In this document: piece by piece, positions 26,515-35,463 of the stretch
How positions within the stretch are numbered: position 1 is the first letter of the stretch
Layout: every line of letters starts with the position of its first letter
Assembly (NCBI GenBank): GCA_963668435.2
Contig: CAXXSC010000001.1
Coordinates: forward strand, 62,001 to 126,000
Source: G963668435 sp963668435
Lineage (GTDB): Bacteria; Latescibacterota; Latescibacteria; Latescibacterales; Latescibacteraceae
Length of the DNA stretch: 64,000 nt
Reading direction: 5' to 3'
The notes under the pieces: generated by a model
What the model was told of the DNA's origin: nothing
Database searches by the model: none
What the model saw: only the letters and a program-made list of their open reading frames with translations
Position numbers and translations under genes: made by a program

Positions 26515-27762
26515 TTATTCGCAAATAACCTTGTTGCGCCCGGTCTCTTTGGCTTTATACAGAAGTTCGTCAGCTTTTATAAGCATTTCATCGAGGGTGT
26601 CTGGAATGGCAGTGCAGATGCCGGCGCTGATAGTGAAACTGAAACTCGTTTCTCCCGCATTGATGTTCGATGACGATATCTTTTTCCGGAACGTTTCGAC
26701 TTTCTTGTACACTTCCGCCCGTGAGAAATCCTGGACCATTATGCAGAATTCCTCGCCGCCGAAACGGGCAACCACGCCATCACGGTTAAAACATTCTTTC
26801 AGGATGTTCGCCATGAATTTCAGGACCTCGTCGCCGGTATCGTGACCGTAATTATCATTGATGCCCTTGAACTTGTCGATATCGATCATGACAATGGCGC
26901 AATTCCCGCCGTATTTTTTTAATTTATCGAAACGATACCGCGCTTCCTCGAAGAAGAAACGCCGGTTGTACAGACCTGTCAGGTAATCGGTGTTGGAAAG
27001 CTTGCGGATATGCTCGATGTATTCCAGCATTTCGATGTTTTGTGTGATACGGCAGTAGAATTCCTCGTTGGTGAACGGTTTTGCGATGAAATCGTTTGCG
27101 CCGCTTTTGATGAAATGTGAGGACAGTTTCGAGTCGCCCTGAGAAGATATGCCGATGATGGCCAGACGGTCGAGCGTGTAATTGCTCCGGATGCGTTTTG
27201 TCAGCTCGAAACCGTCTATCTTTGGCATATTGAAATCAGTGATGACCAACTTGATGTCAGGGTGCTCTTCTATGATTTTCAGCGCCTCGATACCGTCGGT
27301 AGCCTCGAAAACATCATAGCGATGAATGTTGAGGAGTTTATTGAGATGTTTGCGGACAACATTTGAATCATCGACAACGAGAACTTTTATCCCGGGATTA
27401 CGGTCAAGACGGCGAACGAGCGAGAGAACGTAGTCGACATTCCCGATGCTTTCCTTGACAACGTAGTCGACAACATTCTTGCTCCAGACAAGCTCGCGGA
27501 CCTTGTCGCTCAGGACACCGGTGAACACGATGGAAGGGATGTTGTAGCCGAGAACCAGATCGACAATCTCTCCCTCCTCGGCATCAGGAAGGTTGAGGTC
27601 AAGCAGGGCAGAGAAAAAATCACCCGATCTCTCTTCGAGAACGGTCTGTACCTCCTGGTAGGTTTTTGCATGGACTATTTCAAGCTCAAGATCCGAATGC
27701 ACACGGCGGATGATGAGTTTCGCGATCGTTCTGTTGTCCTCGACGAGCAGCAGGCATGACAT
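26515..27762 (-). CDS. Response regulator diguanylate cyclase (REC-REC-GGDEF)
   Basis: The 415-residue cytoplasmic protein has two receiver domains and an output domain. REC1 (about 1-115) has the acidic pocket and the phospho-acceptor Asp in SALLDLNLPD. REC2 (about 125-240) has VLVVDDSNVV and the acceptor in VITDFNMPKIDGFEL. The GGDEF domain (about 255-412) has LTGLYNRRFFFEE, IDIDKFKGINDNYGHDTGDE and the active-site ARFGGEEF. The site should be catalytic, making c-di-GMP. The RxxD product-inhibition motif is not at its usual spacing before GGEEF (the text reads NRDGVVAR), so feedback inhibition may be absent. The start has AAAGGAG. No histidine kinase is adjacent. Confidence 0.9.
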   Translation of the reverse strand: MSCLLLVEDNRTIAKLIIRRVHSDLELEIVHAKTYQEVQTVLEERSGDFFSALLDLNLPDAEEGEIVDLVLGYNIPSIVFTGVLSDKVRELVWSKNVVDYVVKESIGNVDYVLSLVRRLDRNPGIKVLVVDDSNVVRKHLNKLLNIHRYDVFEATDGIEALKIIEEHPDIKLVITDFNMPKIDGFELTKRIRSNYTLDRLAIIGISSQGDSKLSSHFIKSGANDFIAKPFTNEEFYCRITQNIEMLEYIEHIRKLSNTDYLTGLYNRRFFFEEARYRFDKLKKYGGNCAIVMIDIDKFKGINDNYGHDTGDEVLKFMANILKECFNRDGVVARFGGEEFCIMVQDFSRAEVYKKVETFRKKISSSNINAGETSFSFTISAGICTAIPDTLDEMLIKADELLYKAKETGRNKVICE

Positions 27763-28134
27763 GTTTCCACTCCTTTACGGGTGGTATCCGGATATAACCG
27801 CGCGTCGAAAGGATGCCCCGCAATGAAAAGGAACATGCTCGCGATACCGGTATGCCCAACGGAACATCACGATCCCTAAAAGAATAATAAACATTTCCCG
27901 CAATCACGCAAGTTGTTTCTATACAGTTCTCTATGGCTTTGTTGGTGGCGGTCCGCTAACCATCCTGTTTTCGTTGCCGTTCAGGAGTATTTTGGCACCT
28001 CGATCCTGCCACGGATATCGCGGAACGGTGTGCCGTTTTCTCACCGCGAGCCCGTAGCTTGCCAGTGACCGTTATCTGTGGGTGAGTTTAGGCATATGTG
28101 GTGTTGTGTAATATGCCTATTGTATTAAATATAT
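27763..28134. other. Intergenic region before the AT-rich insert
   Basis: I see no supported gene in these ~370 bases. The first part has the GC-rich host composition. The direct repeat at 28039-28052 lies in it, and base composition falls sharply after about 28085. Confidence 0.5.
28039..28052 (+). repeat. Left copy of 14-bp direct repeat flanking the AT-rich insert
   Basis: TCTCACCGCGAGCC is found here and again at 31359-31372, bracketing the OLD-nuclease segment. It could be an attachment-site or insertion-target duplication. Confidence 0.6.
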
Positions 28135-28198
28135 TTGACAGAATTCTTCTTTCAAAATATGATTATATGTTGACAGTGTGTACGTAAGTATATAATAT
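28135..28198 (+). promoter_or_regulatory. Tandem near-consensus promoters for the OLD nuclease gene
   Basis: The first is TTGACA (28135-28140), 17 bases, TATGAT (28158-28163). The second is TTGACA (28170-28175), 17 bases, TAATAT (28193-28198), with TATAAT overlapping at 28191. Both point toward the start at 28239. These are much closer to the sigma70 consensus than promoters of the resident genes. Confidence 0.65.
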
Positions 28199-28238
28199 GA
28201 GATTATAATTGATATAACTACATTTATATGGAGGAGAT

Positions 28239-29565
28239 ATGCATTATTTGTCTGATATATCAGTGAAAAATTTTAGATCAATAATTTATGAATCATTTTC
28301 ATTAAACTCTTTTACTGCTTTAGTTGGTTATAACAATGTTGGCAAATCTAATCTTTTGTTTTCGATCAAATGGATTCTCAAACCAAGTGTACTCACTGTT
28401 GCAGATTTTAATAATCAGAGTCAAGAGATTGTTGTTTCTGGGACAGTAAAGGGTGTTTCGAGCGATGTGTTAGCAAATTTAGCTGAAAACCATAGAAGTA
28501 AAATAGAGCCATACTGCATTGGTGGAAGTATAAAATTTCGCAGGAAACAAGATTCATCGTGTACTTCAGTTAGAGGGATTCTCTTAGAGATATGGAATGA
28601 AGAAAATCAGGAATGGGATAAAAATCCAACTGGTATAGCAAATGCAATAACTGCGTTATTTCCAGAGCCAATTGAAATAGGTGCGATGGAGGACGCGACA
28701 GAAGATGTGAGCAAATCAAAAAGTAGCAGTACAATAGGTAAATTAATAACACAAATATCTCAATCGATGGAAGATACTTATAGCCAAGAAATCCAAGATA
28801 CTTTACATGGATTAAAAGAAAAACTTGAAGCAGATGGAGGTGATAGACCTCAAGAACTTATACAATTTGATAAAAATGCAAATAAAATAATCTCAGAAAT
28901 GTTTCCTGGGGTTCATATAAAACTACATATTCCAACTCCAGAATTGGTAGGTTTATTTAAAACAGGAACTTTAAAAGTCTTTGAGCGAAACTGTACAACA
29001 GGTCGTGATGTTTCTTGCTTTGGACATGGCGCTCAACGTTCGATTCAAATGGGTTTGATACGCTATCTGGCTGATATTAAAAGAGATACTGGTGTAGGAA
29101 ACACTCGAACACTTTTACTTGTTGATGAGCCCGAATTGTATTTACACCCACAAGCAATTGAGAATATAAGAATTGCTTTAAAATCATTGGCATCAGAAAA
29201 CTACCAAGTAGTTTTTTCAACACACTCTCCACTAATGATTTCCATGAATGATATTGTTAATTCAATAGTACTCAGAAAATCAGATGACAGAGGTACTTTT
29301 GGACTTGAAACTCTTGTTAGTTCAGTTGAAAAACTTATAGAAAAAAGACCACACCAATTAAAAACACTTTTTGAACTGACAAATTCAAGCCAAATTCTCT
29401 TTTCAGAACATGTCATTTTAATTGAAGGGAAAACTGAAGATAAGCTTTTAACCAAAATTTTTGAGCTATTGTCAGGTTCAACAATAAACGCAGAAAAATG
29501 TTGTTTTATTTGTCTTGATGGATCCGGTAATGTTAAAAAGAGTCTTGAAATTTTAAATGCCATAG
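28239..29565 (+). pseudogene. OLD-family ATP-dependent nuclease, 5' part (split by IS)
   Basis: The AT-rich gene starts at an ATG with GGAGGAG upstream. It encodes an SMC-like ATPase with Walker A (GYNNVGKSN, about residue 30), an ABC-type signature region (CFGHGAQRSIQMGLIRYL) and Walker B (LLLVDEPELYLHPQA, about residue 292), then THSP. A TOPRIM nuclease domain begins at about 390 (HVILIEGKTEDKLL). The IS at 29566-30881 interrupts the TOPRIM domain at codon 443. Removing the IS and one 9-bp duplicate rejoins this part in frame with 30891-31330 and gives a 588-residue protein, a usual size for stand-alone (class 1) OLD proteins. As found, the product would be a truncated ATPase with a short IS-encoded tail (stop at 29603). 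OLD proteins act in phage defence or DNA transactions. No UvrD-type helicase is adjacent. Confidence 0.88.
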
Positions 29566-30881
29566 CAGTAGTGTCCCAACGTTATAAATTAAAAACCATG
29601 TAAAGAATTGATAATAAATATGATAGAAAAAAATAAGACCTGTATCGACTTGAAAAGTGTATTAAACTATGACCTGTCCTATAGCAAAGGAGAGGTCGAT
29701 GTATACAGGTCGTACGGTTTTTTCACAACTCATGGATATATTACCATGGAGACGATTTCAAACATGTGTTAAGCGGTATTCGGGCAACTATAAAGTAAAG
29801 GAGTTCACCTGTTCTGATCAATACCGCGTGATGGCTTTTGCTCAACTGACATATCGTGAAAGCTTGCGAGATATTGAAGCCTGTTTACGGGCAATGAACA
29901 CCAAGCTGTACCACATGGGAATCAGAAGTACTATTTCCCGCAACACACTGGCACATGCAAACGAAACACGCGACTGGCGAATCTATGCTGATTTTACACA
30001 GGTACTTATCGAGCATGCGAGAAAACTATATACTCATGAGCCGTTCGGTGTTGAGTTGGACCAGACAGTGTATGCGCTCGATTCAACGACCATAGACTTG
30101 TGTTTGTCCGTATTCCCCTGGGCACAATTCCGAAAACGGAAAGGAGCGATCAAACTTCATACACTCTTGAATCTGCATGGAAATATTCCGGTATTGGCAA
30201 TTATCACACATGGCAAAGTCCATGATGTAACGATTATCGACAGTTTACTTCCGGAAGCAGGTGCATTGTATATCATGGATCGCGCTTACATAGATTTTGA
30301 CCGGCTTCACTGTATTCATAACGCAAATGCGTTCTTCATTACCCGAGCAAAAAAGAACCTGCAATTCAAACGAGTGTATTCACATGTTATCGATAAATCA
30401 ACCGGACTTAAATGTGACCAAACCGTTGTTCTAAAAGGATATTATACACAACAAAAGTACTGTGACAAACTACGACGAATCCGATTCTATGACTCAAAAA
30501 AAGGTAAGAATCTGGTCTTTCTGACTAATAATTTTGACCTACCTGCTTTGACCATTACAGAGTTATATCGTTGCCGCTGGCAAATTGAACTGTTTTTCAA
30601 ATGGATCAAGCAGCACCTGAGAATCAAATCATTTTATGGCACATCTGAAAATGCTGTCAAATCTCAAATATGGATTGCTATATCTGTCTATTTATTAGTC
30701 GCCATCATGCGAAAAGAACTGAAAATCGACCTTAGTCTCTACACAATTCTACAGATTCTAAGTGTCTCGCTGTTTGAAAAAGGTCATATTTATCATATAC
30801 TTACAGAAAACAACAATTCAATCGTGAACCATGAAAATCCTAACCAATTGAATTTATTTGACTAATGTTGGGACACTACTG
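29566..30881 (+). mobile_element. IS4-family insertion sequence, complete, 1316 bp
   Basis: The terminal inverted repeats are CAGTAGTGTCCCAAC at both ends (29566-29580 and the complement at 30867-30881), extending to 19 bp with one mismatch. The insertion is flanked by a perfect 9-bp direct repeat ATGCCATAG (29557-29565 and 30882-30890). It has a single transposase gene on the plus strand. Identical target duplications and intact ends indicate a recent insertion into the OLD nuclease gene. Confidence 0.95.
29699..30865 (+). CDS. IS4-family DDE transposase
   Basis: The 388-residue transposase begins with a DUF4372-like N-terminal domain (MYTGRTVFSQLMDILPWRRF). The catalytic core follows with Asp in YALDSTTIDLC, Asp in YIMDRAYIDFDRLH and the glutamate in the YREK motif: LYRCRWQIELFFKWIK fits Y-x2-R-x3-E-x6-K exactly. 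The motif and the 9-bp target duplication assign it to the IS4 family. AAAGGAGAGG lies before the ATG at 29699; the upstream ATG at 29669 lacks a site. The gene has no internal lesion and should be functional. Confidence 0.93.
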   Translation: MYTGRTVFSQLMDILPWRRFQTCVKRYSGNYKVKEFTCSDQYRVMAFAQLTYRESLRDIEACLRAMNTKLYHMGIRSTISRNTLAHANETRDWRIYADFTQVLIEHARKLYTHEPFGVELDQTVYALDSTTIDLCLSVFPWAQFRKRKGAIKLHTLLNLHGNIPVLAIITHGKVHDVTIIDSLLPEAGALYIMDRAYIDFDRLHCIHNANAFFITRAKKNLQFKRVYSHVIDKSTGLKCDQTVVLKGYYTQQKYCDKLRRIRFYDSKKGKNLVFLTNNFDLPALTITELYRCRWQIELFFKWIKQHLRIKSFYGTSENAVKSQIWIAISVYLLVAIMRKELKIDLSLYTILQILSVSLFEKGHIYHILTENNNSIVNHENPNQLNLFD

Positions 30882-31330
30882 ATGCCATAGGAATTAAAAC
30901 ATCTGCAATTGTAGACTTAGACTTTGCTTTTAGAATTGCCATAAGAAATGGCTTAATTGATAAGGATGATATGGATATTGTTACAATTCGAAACCTCTGT
31001 AAAGAGTTGCCTTCAAAATATCAATTTAATATAGGAAAAGATGGTTTTCCTGTAAGAACGGGCGATGATGATGCTTCAGTTGGTTTTAATATCATTGCGG
31101 AAGAATATTCTGAAGCGCAAGAACATATCGAAAATATTCACAATAAATTACTTGAAGATAACATTTGGATATGGACGCATGGAACCTTTGATCAACATTT
31201 AGACCTACCATCGAAAAAAGAGGGCGGATTAGCTACATTTCTTGAAAAAATTGAGAACGAGGGATGTAAGAATGCAATATCAGATTATGATGGTGTTAAA
31301 AAGATGGTTGATTGGATTCGTAATCGTTGA
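30882..31330 (+). pseudogene. OLD-family nuclease, 3' part (beyond IS)
   Basis: This is the remainder of the OLD gene. It begins with the second copy of the target duplication (30882-30890) and reads GIKTSAIVDLDFAFRIAIRNG in the frame of the upstream part. VDLDFAF supplies the DxD metal-binding pair of the TOPRIM domain. The rest (to a TGA at 31330) is the helical C-terminal region ending KKMVDWIRNR. An internal ATG at 30971 could start a 119-residue fragment, but there is no good ribosome-binding site. Composition is as AT-rich as the upstream part. Confidence 0.88.
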
Positions 31331-31358
31331 AATACGTTAGCCAATAATGTTGAGGTAC

Positions 31359-31372
31359 TCTCACCGCGAGCC
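31359..31372 (+). repeat. Right copy of 14-bp direct repeat flanking the AT-rich insert
   Basis: This is identical to 28039-28052. It covers the last codons and the stop of the SDR gene (stop at 31361-31363), the kind of position used by integrating elements that preserve the gene they enter. Confidence 0.6.
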
Positions 31373-32134
31373 TCTTCCGCCAAGCCGTTGGCCGCCGTCC
31401 ACGAGGATTTCCGCGCCGGTTACACAGCGGGCCTCGTCCGAGACGAGGTAGAGCACCGCATAGGCGACATCCTCGGGCATGGTCCAGCGTTTGAGCGGAA
31501 TTTTTTCCACGATTGCGGCTTTCTGGGCCTCGATGTCGGCGTTCTCGTCAAAAATGGTGCCCCAGAGCGGGGTGAGTGTCGCGCCCGGTGTGACAAGGTT
31601 GCAGCGGATATCGTAACCCTTGTCCGCGCAATGAAGTGCTGCCGTCCGGGTGAGGTAGTGCATGACCGATTTGCTCGCGGCGTAATCGAACATGGTCGGC
31701 ATGGTGAGATGAGCGGACAGCGAACCTATGTTGACAATCGCGCCGCCGTGCCCTTTCATTGCCGCGATCGCCGCCTTGCAGCCCAAGAAACTGCCCTCGC
31801 CGTTGACCGACATGACTTTTCTGAACTGTTCGAGGCTCAGTTCTTCGGGATTTTGCGGAAGGCCGAACCCGGTGCCGTTTATGCCAGCGCTGTTGACGAA
31901 AATGTCCAGTCTGCCGAGCGTATCGGCGACAAACGCCATCGTATCAGCCCAGGCGTTCTCGTCGCTGACATCGAGATGGTGAAACGCGAGCCCGGTTTCC
32001 TCCTCGGGCGGATTGATGTCTGCGATGATGACCTCCGCGCCTTCCGCGGCAAGTAATTTAGCCGAGGCGAGCCCGATGCCCGATACACCCCCGCTGACAA
32101 GCGCTTTTTTCCCTGTGACACGGCCTTGTTTCAT
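31361..32134 (-). CDS. SDR-family NAD(P)-dependent oxidoreductase
   Basis: The 257-residue Rossmann enzyme has the nucleotide-binding motif SGGVSGIG, an acidic residue after beta-2 (IIADI, suggesting NAD preference), VNSAG in place of NNAG, and the catalytic Ser and YAASK (FDYAASKSVMHY). The C-terminal region has LVTPGAT and VTGAEILVDGGQ. It is probably a sugar or sugar-acid dehydrogenase, judging from the neighbouring dehydratase, aldolase and second SDR. The ATG at 32134 has AGGA upstream; the extension to 32161 lacks support. The last codons overlap the 14-bp repeat that borders the OLD insert. Confidence 0.88.
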   Translation of the reverse strand: MKQGRVTGKKALVSGGVSGIGLASAKLLAAEGAEVIIADINPPEEETGLAFHHLDVSDENAWADTMAFVADTLGRLDIFVNSAGINGTGFGLPQNPEELSLEQFRKVMSVNGEGSFLGCKAAIAAMKGHGGAIVNIGSLSAHLTMPTMFDYAASKSVMHYLTRTAALHCADKGYDIRCNLVTPGATLTPLWGTIFDENADIEAQKAAIVEKIPLKRWTMPEDVAYAVLYLVSDEARCVTGAEILVDGGQRLGGRGSR

Positions 32135-32243
32135 GTGATAATTTCCTGATTTACGGTTCAAAATTCAAAAGGTCAGTAGTATTGTTAACTTTGTCTTAGA
32201 TAACGAGCAAAAAAATGATAATGCGACGGCGAAAATATCCGGC

Positions 32244-32492
32244 TCATTTTATCAGAAGCATTTTGCCTGTAACTGTCTGCCTGCCGCTGTCGAGGCGGTA
32301 AATATAGATGCCCGAGGCCATCGAGCCGCCGCCGAATGCCACCCGGTGATGTCCCGCCGGATGCTGTCCCTCTGCCAGAACCGCTACAAGCGATCCGGTA
32401 ACCGTGTAAACACTGAGTTTGACCTCCGATGCCTCGACGAGACGGTACTCAATGCTTGTCGCGGCGTTGAACGGGTTCGGATGGCAGCATAT
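32244..32492 (-). pseudogene. C-terminal sorting domain cut off by an in-frame TGA
   Basis: Directly after the TGA at 32493-32495 the same frame stays open for 82 codons and encodes a recognisable sorting domain: HPNPFNAATSIEYRLVEAS, then VKLSVYTVTGSLV, AFGGGSMASGIYIYRLDSG and a final KMLLIK before a stop at 32244. The pattern matches the end of the large protein at 56676-56927. It must belong to the beta-helix gene upstream, separated by one nonsense codon. Confidence 0.8.
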
Positions 32493-34085
32493 TCATGGGG
32501 GTGTTCCTGTCGGCAGGACACTCCTGTTTTTCACGCCGACATCGGTGGCGCCGTACTCGAACGCGCCGGGATCGGGAGCGTTCCCCTCGTAGGTGAGGCT
32601 CAGGCCTTGCCCCTGTTTCCATGCGAGCGGACGGTCAAGGGTGATCGTGTTCATGCCGTAATCGATAGACTGGATGACTGCGCGTTCAGTTCCTCCCTCC
32701 AGTTGTACCGTGTCGCCGGTCTCGCCCGGAATTGTCCAGCCATCGAAAAAGTATCCGGCATCCTCAACGGTGAATACGGTTCCTCTACCGTTCTCGCTGG
32801 TGATTGTCGTGAGGAACCGCCCCTTATCGATACAGGGGCTGTTTGCGGCAAGACGGAAATCGGGCAGTGTGCTGTCCTCCGTGTCCGCTGGGATGGTGTT
32901 GTCGAGGAACGCGGGATCGCTGTCGCTGTCGAGCCAGTTGTATTCAATCGTTTGCGGGCCGGGATCGCCGTACCCACCGATCGACTTGCCGTTGCGGTTG
33001 CCGTACATGATGTTGTTAATGATTATGTTGCCGGGCATGGTGCCGTTCCCCCAGTTACCGAACGCCAGCCCTGCCTGCCAGAAATGATCGATGCGGTCTT
33101 CGTAACCGTTATGGTAGAGGGTGTTGAAATAGACATGGTTGTTTGTCGGGATGCTCACGGTCATGCTGGCGAACGCGATACCTCCCGCACCGTTTGCGTA
33201 GCTCATGTTGCGGCGGGCTATATTGTCCGGGCAGCGGAGGACCAGACCGTTCGCGCCGTTGTCGTCAGGCGGTTTTCCCGCGAAGGCGAAACGATTGTCC
33301 TCGAAGAGGTTACGGTGCACCATCGGGCCGATGCAGAGGAGGTTACGGTTGCCGTTTTTTTCGCCGTTCTCACCGTCCATCCAGTCCTCGTTGTGGAAAT
33401 AACAGCCGCGCACGACATTGTATGCGCCGCAGATGTGAAGGCTGTGATGGCCGCTATAGCGGAAAAGGCAGTTTTCGACGACATTATAATTGGTTGCGTC
33501 GGTCGTGCTGGTGTCATAGCCGATATCGAGCAGGACACCCTTGTCATCACCCTCGAGCACCCAGCCGAAATGGGAGAACGTACAGCCCACGATGCTGTTG
33601 TAGGTGGAGCTGTCATGCACCCAGGAGCCCATCCAGACATCCTCGCCTCGGTTCCTGTCGAAACTGCAGTCGATAATGCTGTTGTGGTGGCCGTTCACTA
33701 CGATGAGGAACTGGCGGCAGTTTTCGAACGCGATGCCGCTCACCACTATGTGACTGCGGCGCTGGAGGTGGATTGCGTAGTCGGTGCCCCTGATGACCGC
33801 CTGTTTGCCCTCGGCTGACATGTAGGTCAGAGGGGTGCCTTCACCGCCGTCTCTGACAGGTGATATGTAGGCGTTGTAGACGCCGCCGAGAAGGCAGACT
33901 GTATCGCCGCCGCGGGCGCTTGTGTTCGCGGTGAAAAGTGAGCAGGGGCTGTCGCGGTCGCTGCTTTCCGCCCATGATGAGGTGCCGTCCGGAGCGACAT
34001 AATGGGTTTCTGCGTGGACGTTCGGGGCCGCCATGACAAATGCGGCTGTGAGAATGATCGATGCGATATTGAAATTACGTGTCAT
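32493..34085 (-). CDS. Secreted right-handed beta-helix protein
   Basis: The 530-residue product has a signal peptide (MTRNFNIASIILTAAFVMAA, cleavage near VHA). Its opening is a typical pectate-lyase-like cap (HYVAPDGTSSWAESSDRDSPCSLF, repeat GGDTVCLLGGVY). Many parallel-beta-helix coils follow (HIVVSGIAFENC; HNSIIDCSFDRN; YNSIVGCTFSHFG; YNVVENCLF; YNVVRGCYFHN). Such proteins are polysaccharide lyases, hydrolases or epimerases; the catalytic residues cannot be assigned. The open frame stops at a TGA just before a sorting domain that continues in frame to 32244, so the mature surface-anchored form would be 613 residues if the codon were sense. The ATG at 34085 has GGAGGAG; the extension to 34121 is not used. 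Confidence 0.82.
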   Translation of the reverse strand: MTRNFNIASIILTAAFVMAAPNVHAETHYVAPDGTSSWAESSDRDSPCSLFTANTSARGGDTVCLLGGVYNAYISPVRDGGEGTPLTYMSAEGKQAVIRGTDYAIHLQRRSHIVVSGIAFENCRQFLIVVNGHHNSIIDCSFDRNRGEDVWMGSWVHDSSTYNSIVGCTFSHFGWVLEGDDKGVLLDIGYDTSTTDATNYNVVENCLFRYSGHHSLHICGAYNVVRGCYFHNEDWMDGENGEKNGNRNLLCIGPMVHRNLFEDNRFAFAGKPPDDNGANGLVLRCPDNIARRNMSYANGAGGIAFASMTVSIPTNNHVYFNTLYHNGYEDRIDHFWQAGLAFGNWGNGTMPGNIIINNIMYGNRNGKSIGGYGDPGPQTIEYNWLDSDSDPAFLDNTIPADTEDSTLPDFRLAANSPCIDKGRFLTTITSENGRGTVFTVEDAGYFFDGWTIPGETGDTVQLEGGTERAVIQSIDYGMNTITLDRPLAWKQGQGLSLTYEGNAPDPGAFEYGATDVGVKNRSVLPTGTPP

Positions 34086-34143
34086 ATCGTTAGCTCCTCC
34101 GTATTTGAGTCGCTGTGACATGCATATCTGCCGGACGTGCGTA

Positions 34144-35334
34144 TCACGCCTGGTAGTGACGTGCCTGGAAATGCATCATGTAATCGAGGCCCCATTCCGT
34201 TTGTGTTTTTTGGCCGGAAGCTGTTTCCTGAATGAGCCTTAGCAGCTCTTCCGCCCGGCTGTCGAGACTTTCTCCCGAGGGCGCGGCGCAGAAATCAATA
34301 CAGTTACCGCTGTCGGCTGTGTATTCCTCACTGCCGCTCATTTTGAGCACTGGAAGAATTGGTGACGGTGTGTCGGCCCCGACTGTGAACGGCATTTTGT
34401 TGCCCGCGCCCGCGCCGCAGGTGTTGATCATCAGCTGGGCCCCCGCACCCATAAGCCCCGCCATCACGAAATCAGTCATCGCCGGGCCGTCCATGAGGAT
34501 GAGGCCTTTCCGTGAAGGTTTCACGCCATATTCGACTACCTCGCGTATTGGCTGCGTGCCGGCTTTCATGACGGAAACAGCCGCCTTGTGCCTGAGAGAC
34601 TCGAGGCCGCCCTCGGTGTTGAACGCCACCATCTCGATATCGTCGATGGATTCGCCCGAGGCTGACAGGCGGGCTTTCTGCGCCTCGTACATGGCGATAA
34701 GGCGTTCGCGATCCTCAGGGCGTTCGCAGCGGTCGAAAAGCAGATCCTCAAGACCGATGAGATCGGGCGTTTCGCTGAGGATCACCGTCGCGCTTTCAGC
34801 GACAAGCATGTCGACCGCCCTTCCGAGCACCGGATGCACTGAATCAGCCGAGACCGTGTCGGTTCCCGCGCAGTTGAGGCCGATAACGAGATCCGAGATT
34901 TTTGCAGGCTGACGCTCGATGCTGTCCGCCTGTTTCAGGAGCTTTTCCGCCTGCGCGATGCCGATTTCGATGAGCGTTTTGCCCGAGGCCTGATCGCGGG
35001 CGGAGACGATAAGGAATGGCACGTCGGCTTTATCGGCCGCTTCGAGAATCTCTTCGGGCGCATGATCCTCGTTGCCAGAGGACACATAGACGAAACCCGC
35101 CGTGTTGGGGTGGCTGACTATGCCACCCATGAGACGTTTGAACAATGCGCGGTCCGGTGCGAAATTTCCGACACCGTGCTTGTGGGTGATTGCAAACAGG
35201 TTCTCATGCGCCGCCGCAATCTTCTGTGACCACGGATTGCAGCAGAGATCGCCGGAGATGACAAGGACAGCATTTCTGATGCCTGTCGGACGGTTTGTTC
35301 GAGGGTATCCTGTTAGTCCCCGCAAGGTATGCAT
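34144..35334 (-). CDS. UxaA-family sugar-acid dehydratase (altronate/galactarate dehydratase-like)
   Basis: The 396-residue protein matches the large C-terminal domain of altronate and galactarate dehydratases. It has a GIRNAVLVISGDLCCNPWS start, ITHKHGVGNF with the conserved His, HPNTAGFVYVSSGNED, LVIGLNCAGTD, a VILSETPDLIG segment, LMDGPAMTDF and a final MINTCGAGAGNKMPFTVGAD. The small N-terminal SAF domain of full-length UxaA is absent, and no separate gene for it is visible here. Family members dehydrate aldonic or sulfo-acids to 2-keto-3-deoxy products in the cytoplasm. Placed between two SDRs and an aldolase, it fits the dehydration step of a sugar-acid pathway. Confidence 0.85.
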   Translation of the reverse strand: MHTLRGLTGYPRTNRPTGIRNAVLVISGDLCCNPWSQKIAAAHENLFAITHKHGVGNFAPDRALFKRLMGGIVSHPNTAGFVYVSSGNEDHAPEEILEAADKADVPFLIVSARDQASGKTLIEIGIAQAEKLLKQADSIERQPAKISDLVIGLNCAGTDTVSADSVHPVLGRAVDMLVAESATVILSETPDLIGLEDLLFDRCERPEDRERLIAMYEAQKARLSASGESIDDIEMVAFNTEGGLESLRHKAAVSVMKAGTQPIREVVEYGVKPSRKGLILMDGPAMTDFVMAGLMGAGAQLMINTCGAGAGNKMPFTVGADTPSPILPVLKMSGSEEYTADSGNCIDFCAAPSGESLDSRAEELLRLIQETASGQKTQTEWGLDYMMHFQARHYQA

Positions 35335-35463
35335 GGAAATCTGCCTTTGCTGTCAGCATGCGATTATTGTTAAGTTAAGTGTAGATTATATTTAGTGTTA
35401 TCATGCATAATATCATTGTAGTGATATCATTTCGACTTGCCCCGTTGCGAGGTGCCCACGCAA

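Noticed and set aside
28239..31330. Gabija-type defence system
   Set aside because: The OLD protein resembles GajA in size and domains, but no UvrD/GajB helicase gene is next to it on either side.
32493..32495. TGA as selenocysteine or as a recoded sense codon
   Set aside because: Many other genes here end normally at TGA, the position is in a linker with no catalytic role, and I see no convincing SECIS-like hairpin after it. A nonsense mutation or sequence error is simpler.
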